Below, piece by piece: positions 58,616 to 64,000 of a stretch of 64,000 nt of DNA. Within the stretch, counting starts at the first letter, position 1. Every line of letters begins with the position of its first letter. The stretch spans positions 25,959 through 89,958 of the forward strand of contig LT649235.1 of assembly GCA_900128395.1 (NCBI GenBank), in the 5' to 3' direction. The position numbers and the translations under genes were made by a program. Source of the stretch: Stramenopiles sp. TOSAG23-2 (Eukaryota; Sar). The notes beneath the pieces are model-generated. The model saw only the letters and a list, made by a program, of their open reading frames with translations, did no database searches and was not told where the DNA came from.

Positions 58616-59881
58616 TTAAGATCGTTCAACTTGATCGCTCCATGCATATAAATTTTTCTTCCCCCCTGCTACATCACTATCTGCACTTGTAATATTAATA
58701 GGCACTTTCAACGAATCATTGTCATCATGAAAATGAATGGTATTTGTATTAGGTTCTATTGGGGCTAACAAAAACTGCTTTTGACCAAATTCATTTCGTT
58801 TTTCTAATAGGACGGAATTATTTGGAGACATTCTATCCATGGCGTTTAATGGCATACGAAGCTGAGATATGTTTCGTCTAGATCCTTCAGAAGTATGCGG
58901 GCGGATTGATTTACCTAAAAACTTGTCGGGGCTCTTTAAACGCCTTTTAATCATTTTTATAGGGTTTAAGTTACTTTTCCTACTTTTAACTTCTCGGGCT
59001 GGTGGTTCATACGTCGGTTCAATATCTAGCATTGGGCCAATGACGCCATTCATTTTATCCATTATATTATTATCATGTATATAATTGGAAATGTACTTTT
59101 GATATTTCAAAACGCCTGATTTAAATATAGAAACTTTTGTTACAATATTATCTAATCGAGCTTCCACTATTTTTTGTTGTTCCTCTTTATCCAATTTTAA
59201 ACCATCTAATGGTTCCTTTTCCTTTGATATTTTAGAAACACTGGTAACAGTTTTTTGTAATATATCGGCTCGATATGCATCTAATGTTGCTGTCTTCCTT
59301 AATTGCAATAATTGTTGCGACAAGGAAAAGCCTTTTTCCTTTGCAGATTTTAATGCAGCTTTTGCATCCGATAATTCATTGCTTAGCACTGATATACGTT
59401 GCATTTGTTGTTGCGCCTTGAACTGATTTGCACTTGATTCAGTTTTTTGTTTTTCTATCTTCTCTTTCATTATCTTTACATTATTTACATGTGCTTTAAC
59501 AGTTTGCTCTAGCTCTTTTGTTGTCGATATCAATTCCTCTTTATCTTTTTGAAGGGTTGTAACTTGATCTATAGCTTTTTTTAACTGATTCACCTTTGTT
59601 GCAAGCTCCTCTCGACTCTTGTGCACAGTATCCTCATGTTTGCGCACTAAGCCTTTTAATGCAGTTACATTCTCTTCCACTTTTTTCAATTCTTCCTTTT
59701 TTTGATCAAATTTTTTCTTGATAAATTCATTTTTCGCACTTAAATTGCTAATTTTATATTTTTCTTCTTCAACTTCTTTCTTCAATTCTTCCTTTTCAAC
59801 AATTAATAAATCAATAGCTTCTTCATGTTGCTGTTCCATCTCTAGCTTTACATGCTCATATTTTACCATTAGGCTTACCAT
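58616..59881 (-). CDS. Coiled-coil protein, unknown
   Basis: A 421-residue protein. Residues about 1-225 are an almost unbroken coiled coil (EEAIDLLIVEKEELKKEVEEEK, KLKKAIDQVTTLQKD-type heptads, SNELSDAKAALKSAKEK). Residues about 285-421 are basic then disordered (SRKSNLNPIKMIKRRLKSPDKFLGKSIRPH). No family is recognised; it is likely a cytoskeletal or vesicle-tether protein. The 5' end is uncertain: a frame opening at an ATG at 59948 gives 30 plausible codons (MDIGKSIVLEDGESGII and onward) in another frame, overlapping this start. Confidence 0.62.
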   Translation of the reverse strand: MVSLMVKYEHVKLEMEQQHEEAIDLLIVEKEELKKEVEEEKYKISNLSAKNEFIKKKFDQKKEELKKVEENVTALKGLVRKHEDTVHKSREELATKVNQLKKAIDQVTTLQKDKEELISTTKELEQTVKAHVNNVKIMKEKIEKQKTESSANQFKAQQQMQRISVLSNELSDAKAALKSAKEKGFSLSQQLLQLRKTATLDAYRADILQKTVTSVSKISKEKEPLDGLKLDKEEQQKIVEARLDNIVTKVSIFKSGVLKYQKYISNYIHDNNIMDKMNGVIGPMLDIEPTYEPPAREVKSRKSNLNPIKMIKRRLKSPDKFLGKSIRPHTSEGSRRNISQLRMPLNAMDRMSPNNSVLLEKRNEFGQKQFLLAPIEPNTNTIHFHDDNDSLKVPINITSADSDVAGGKKNLYAWSDQVERS

Positions 59882-60626
59882 CTTCTAATTTTTTATGTAT
59901 AATACCACTTTCTCCATCTTCTAAAACAATCGACTTACCAATGTCCATAATCTATTATTTAGTTTAATGATGCGTATTGGAGGATGTAGTATATGTAATT
60001 ATCAATATGCAATCTAATACATGTTTATTATTTCAGACCATTTATATATTGTATATCACATGTGAAAGGTGTGAGTTAATTCATGTTTGATAAAATTTGA
60101 TAAATAATAAGAACATCATAGTATAGTAAAACGGATCGATTTTTTTTTTTTTTTTTATTATTATTATTTATTATTAAAATTAGCTATACTGATGTAGTGC
60201 TGTGTGTATGTGCCTGTAATATTTAAGGTGTGCAAACTATAGCTATTTAATATTGGAATAAATTGCCTGGATATGGCCGCATACATTTATTGAATTTATT
60301 ATATATCCCAAAATCATGTTTGTGAATGCCAGAATGTGTTACATACGGTTATGAAGTACAAATGACGTACAAATTTAACAACACACACATTTATACACAG
60401 AGAGATATTCGTGTATATATATATATATATAATATATACGACGTGTGTATATATATATTATTAATAAAAAATACGACTCGTATTTTTTAGTGTTTTATTG
60501 ATTTTTTTAATAAAAATATTTTGTTTTTAATGATTTTATGCGTCGTAATTATAAATATGTATGATAACACAACCTTTTATTTAAATTTTTAATATTTTTT
60601 TAATTTTAAAAATATGCTCCTCCCTC
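59882..60626. other. Tandem spacer: coiled-coil gene promoter and chromodomain gene 3' end
   Basis: The part near 59856-59948 holds the alternative 30-codon frame. A T/A-rich run is at 60140-60175. GCCTGGATATGG (CCTGG at 60266) lies in a slightly GC-richer patch. TACGA words appear nearer the chromodomain 3' end (60430-60490). No gene seen. Confidence 0.45.
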
Positions 60627-63600
60627 TCACCTCCTTCTCTTTCTTTTCCGCTCTGCCTTCCTACGATAAAACTCTGATATAATGGAATGATCATAAATAT
60701 TACTCTCTGGTTCCCATGATTGATGTTCTGGGCCATAATTTAACCATTTTACTAAAAATTCCTTTTTACCTTTATTTACCCTTTCATTCAAAACTTTCTC
60801 AACAGTGTACACACTTGGTGAATCTAAACGAGCGTTTGCGTCCAATGTCTGTATTAACTGCTTCGGACTTGATGTATTTATCGGCGATAATGAATTATTC
60901 TTGACTTCACTACTACTGCTATTATCATTATTATTTCCTTTCTTCTTTTTAGATTTTACTTCATCTGGTTGTAATGTATTACCCCTATTGCTACCATATC
61001 TGGTTCTGCGAGGACTAATACCAATCTTCTTAACCATATCATTCTCTTCGTGTTTTCTTTCTTCACTACCATTTCTACTACTACTCCTGCTATTGTTATT
61101 ACTGCTATTATCATTAACAATGGTCGTTCCTTTAATAAAGTGAAGCTTACTAGTGGGTACAGATACAATTTTGTCACGCACAATTGTACGTTTAGCACGG
61201 CGTTTTGCCATTAATTTTTGTTTTTCAAATTTCAGATGTAACTTCGTCGCCTTGCGTTGTAACATACCTGTAAAATCGTCATCTTCATCTTCCTCAGAGC
61301 TTTCACTACTGCTTTCACTACTACTTTCGCTGCTACTTTCGCTGCTACTACTATTATGCGGGTTACGTTTCGTTTTCTTTCTTTGTCTACCTCTCAATCC
61401 ACCACCAGTTCGATATTCAGCAAAGTCATTTCTAAAATAAGTGGGAACGCCATACGTTTCGCCAACTTCCTTGTCAAGTTCTTTTAATGAATTCAAATCA
61501 AAAATTTTGTTTGCATTTGCTTCAATCTGTTTCCTTTTACTCTCATCCTTTTTCTTAGGTACTTTTGATTTTTTATTTTCTGCTGTTTTCTTCTCATCAT
61601 CCTCGATTTGTTCTAACGGTTTCTTTTTTTCTTTTTTGAATTCTCGCAAGAATTTAATTTTTCTCGATTTGTACAATTTCATTTCGCGGTCTGCTTCGTC
61701 AACATTTAAATCACCTTCTTCCCCATCATCATATTCAGCATGCCAAATGAGAGTACCCGTACCATTATTAACATCATCTTCCGGTAGCAATGCGACGATT
61801 TTGCCAGCTATTTTCTTTTCAAAGACATCAACATTTTTTGGTACACCACTCAACGTCAAATTTCCCACTTGTTTTTGCTCCACTGATGTTTCTGGCAAAC
61901 GCTGAGTTACAAGATATGATGACGATTTATTATTATTTTTTTTGTCATCATCTTTAACGACAACATATTGTAGATAATACCTTGCAACGTTTGCGCCAAT
62001 TAATTCGCCTTCTGTTTTCCATTCAGTTATCGACCCATCTTCCTCATGCGTTATATATATACCATCCTCACGAATACCGTTCTTCTTGTTACTAACAGTC
62101 TCGCTTTCTGTTGCAGCTTTAATTACTTCTGTATTTGTATTCACCGCATTTGTATTTTCTATATTTCCCACATTTACGTCTCCATCATCGCCATCGTCAC
62201 CATCGTTCTCAATGGAAACATCAATAATATTCTGTACTTCACTTTGGGCTACTTGATACAAATAAGAACTAACCTTATTGTTCAATTTTCGAAATTTTTC
62301 ACCATGTTCACCAACATACAATCTATTGTCATGCGGAGATGGTGGCCTTGACAAAACAATTGATGGATTTTGTATCCCATTTGCGATATTCATCCCTGTA
62401 ATTGCATTACTTTCACTTGTCTTTGGGGCCTTCTCGTATACTGCTTCATTTATTTTTTCGAGTTTATCAATAGTATCATTCTCGCTTGTTGTAGGAGTAT
62501 CATACAAACCTAACTTTGCAAACGGGTCGCTTGTAACTTGTCGTCGACGTTCTGATGCTCTATTGGCACTTGCTGCAAAATCATTAAGTATTTTAGTCAA
62601 ACGTTGCTCATCTCTAACGTTGCTTTCGTCGTCTAAATCTACCCATCCATATGGTCGTATATACCCTAATTGTTCTACATAATTTGGTCTAATCTCGGAA
62701 AATATCAATTCAGGTTCATTTTCATCGTCATCATCCTTGTTATTGACACCATTACTATCATCGTCATTATCATTTCGGAAAATATCAATTCAGGTTCATT
62801 TTCATCGTCATCATCCTTGTTATTGACACCATTACTATCATCGTCATTATCATTTATATTCATACACGTTTCAACAAAATCCGTATTTTGTTCTATCATC
62901 TCTTGATTCAACCACTTGAGCTTTTCGTTTATAGATGCTATGTAAGCATCATAAAATGATCGCTCATCTCCGTCAGGAGAAAAATAAAACTTTGCTTGTT
63001 TACCATGTGCTTGTTTTACATCAACTCTCCATCCATCTGCTAATTTAAAAGTAGGCAATTTATTTTGGAATTTTGATACATCGTTCAATGCATCTTCAAA
63101 ATCTTTCGCTGCAGCTGCTGTCGATGCATAATTCGATGTAGAGGAACTGCCGGTGGTAACAGTGTGGGTGCTTGTGGTGTTTTCAGACACATCCATCATT
63201 TCAAAGATCCTAAATTCACCACCATCATCATCTGCATTTATTATTACTTCGTCAGAAATAACTTTTTTTCTCTCATTACGCTGTTTCTGTTGTGGACTTG
63301 TATTACTTGGCTCATTATTATAATTGTTAACATTATTTTCATCATCATCATTATCATTATACAAAGAATCAAAACTTATTGCTTTTGATAGTAAGTCGAT
63401 ATTATTCGATGGAGATAATTGCTCTTGCATTCGTTGTAGTTCATCAAAAATTTCAATCGACCCACCAGCACTTTCGTGTACAATTCTTAAAATATCCCGT
63501 TTGATCACTTTTAATTCATCATTATGTTCATCATTGTCTGCTCTGCGTAATCTGCTTTTTAAATTCAATAATTTCTTTTTAAAAAATGCAAATTGCTTTT

Positions 63601-63967
63601 TTACGGAACTTGGTAGCTTAGACAACCACCTAATTGCCGTGTAAAGCTCTCGCTTTATTTTATTTGTATCAGTATAATAATACCTTGCAACTCTTGAAAG
63701 TGGATATTGCCAATTGTAATTATCACCCATGTCACTATCGTCACTCGATTCATCGCTTTCACTACTACCACTACTGCCGAACGCTTTTCTCTGATTAGCA
63801 GCTTGGTCGCGTAAGAGTCTTTCAATTTCATTTTTTCTTAACATTTTCATTCGTTTCTCCTCTTCCATGCCTTTCAAACGAATCATCTGATCGATTGCTT
63901 GCTGATACCTGATCGATGCTGTATTCTTAGACTTCAAAAAAATGTCATACATAGGACATTCCTCCAT
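60627..63967 (-). CDS. Chromodomain protein with MBD-like and Tudor-like regions, frame broken by a tandem duplication; may extend past the window
   Basis: About 1,086 residues if one copy of an 80-bp duplication is removed. From the N-terminus: helical charged region; LPTFKLADGWRVDVKQAHGK with YFSPDGDERSF (about residues 300-345), like a methyl-CpG-binding (MBD) or TAM fold; Asn/Asp/Ser linkers; a Tudor-like segment (VFEKKIAGKIVALLPEDD, then WHAEYDDGEEGDLNVDEA); Lys/Glu and Ser runs; and a C-terminal chromodomain (YTVEKVLNERVNKGKKEFLVKWLNYGPEHQSWEPESNI) followed by a basic tail. It is probably a chromatin reader. The 80-bp repeat at 62695-62855 splits it into two overlapping frames of 420 and 693 codons that join exactly when one copy is removed. 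Upstream of the ATG at 63967 the frame stays open to the window edge, so the start may lie outside. Confidence 0.78.
62695..62855. repeat. Exact 80-bp tandem duplication inside the chromodomain gene
   Basis: 62695-62775 equals 62775-62855 without mismatch (1 bp shared). 80 is not a multiple of three, so it shifts the frame in an Asp/Asn-rich coding stretch. Confidence 0.92.
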
Positions 63968-64000
63968 AGTCGTGTGTATATATTTTTCAAGATCGACATT

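Overview
This is a gene-dense, AT-rich nuclear window from a heterotrophic, ciliated unicellular eukaryote. The evidence is canonical histones H3 and H4, cytosolic eL18 and mitochondrial bL21m and mS29 proteins, a golgin, ER and chromatin proteins, and ciliary genes (BBS1, EFHB and a FAM194-domain protein). A secreted GH25 lysozyme fits a bacterivore. Almost all genes read as single uninterrupted frames, and coding regions are interrupted by Asn-, Ser- and Asp-rich low-complexity runs. TAA, TAG and TGA all end genes, so the code looks standard. The lineage cannot be fixed from this window; a free-living protist flagellate is the best reading.

Layout. 0-5 kb: two RNA ligase genes read away from each other, a small Rnl2-superfamily ligase and a 1,124-residue enzyme that joins a 2H phosphoesterase, an RNA ligase, a dual-specificity phosphatase and a polynucleotide-kinase-like domain. 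5-16 kb: lipase maturation factor, a Sel1-repeat protein, a FAM194/thioredoxin-like protein, a PA-domain protein and small or unknown genes. 17-31 kb: EFHB, golgin-84, mS29/DAP3, an F-box/SNF2/RING helicase and an MFSD5-like transporter. 31-42 kb: a large coiled-coil protein, divergent H4 and H3, MLH1 and eL18. 42-64 kb: bL21m, BBS1, an ankyrin protein, an RBR ubiquitin ligase, lysozyme, several small or unknown proteins and a chromodomain protein that runs to the window edge.

Genes alternate strands, so spacers are mostly divergent (shared promoters) or convergent (shared 3' regions). The two kinds look different. Spacers with gene starts carry a GC-richer block with the palindrome TACCWGGTA or close variants. 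Convergent spacers are AT-rich and full of TACGA/TCGTA words, and five of them carry copies of a short dispersed repeat.

The strongest anomalies are: the four-domain RNA repair enzyme beside a second ligase; a set of exact head-to-tail duplications of 80-127 bp confined to 42-63 kb, two of which break the reading frames of otherwise intact genes (RBR ligase, chromodomain protein); a 172-bp perfect palindrome; an MLH1 that ends FER-TGA instead of FERC; and a near-identical promoter/leader element shared by H3 and H4. The duplications and the palindrome may be assembly or amplification artefacts, and reads must decide this before any biology is claimed.
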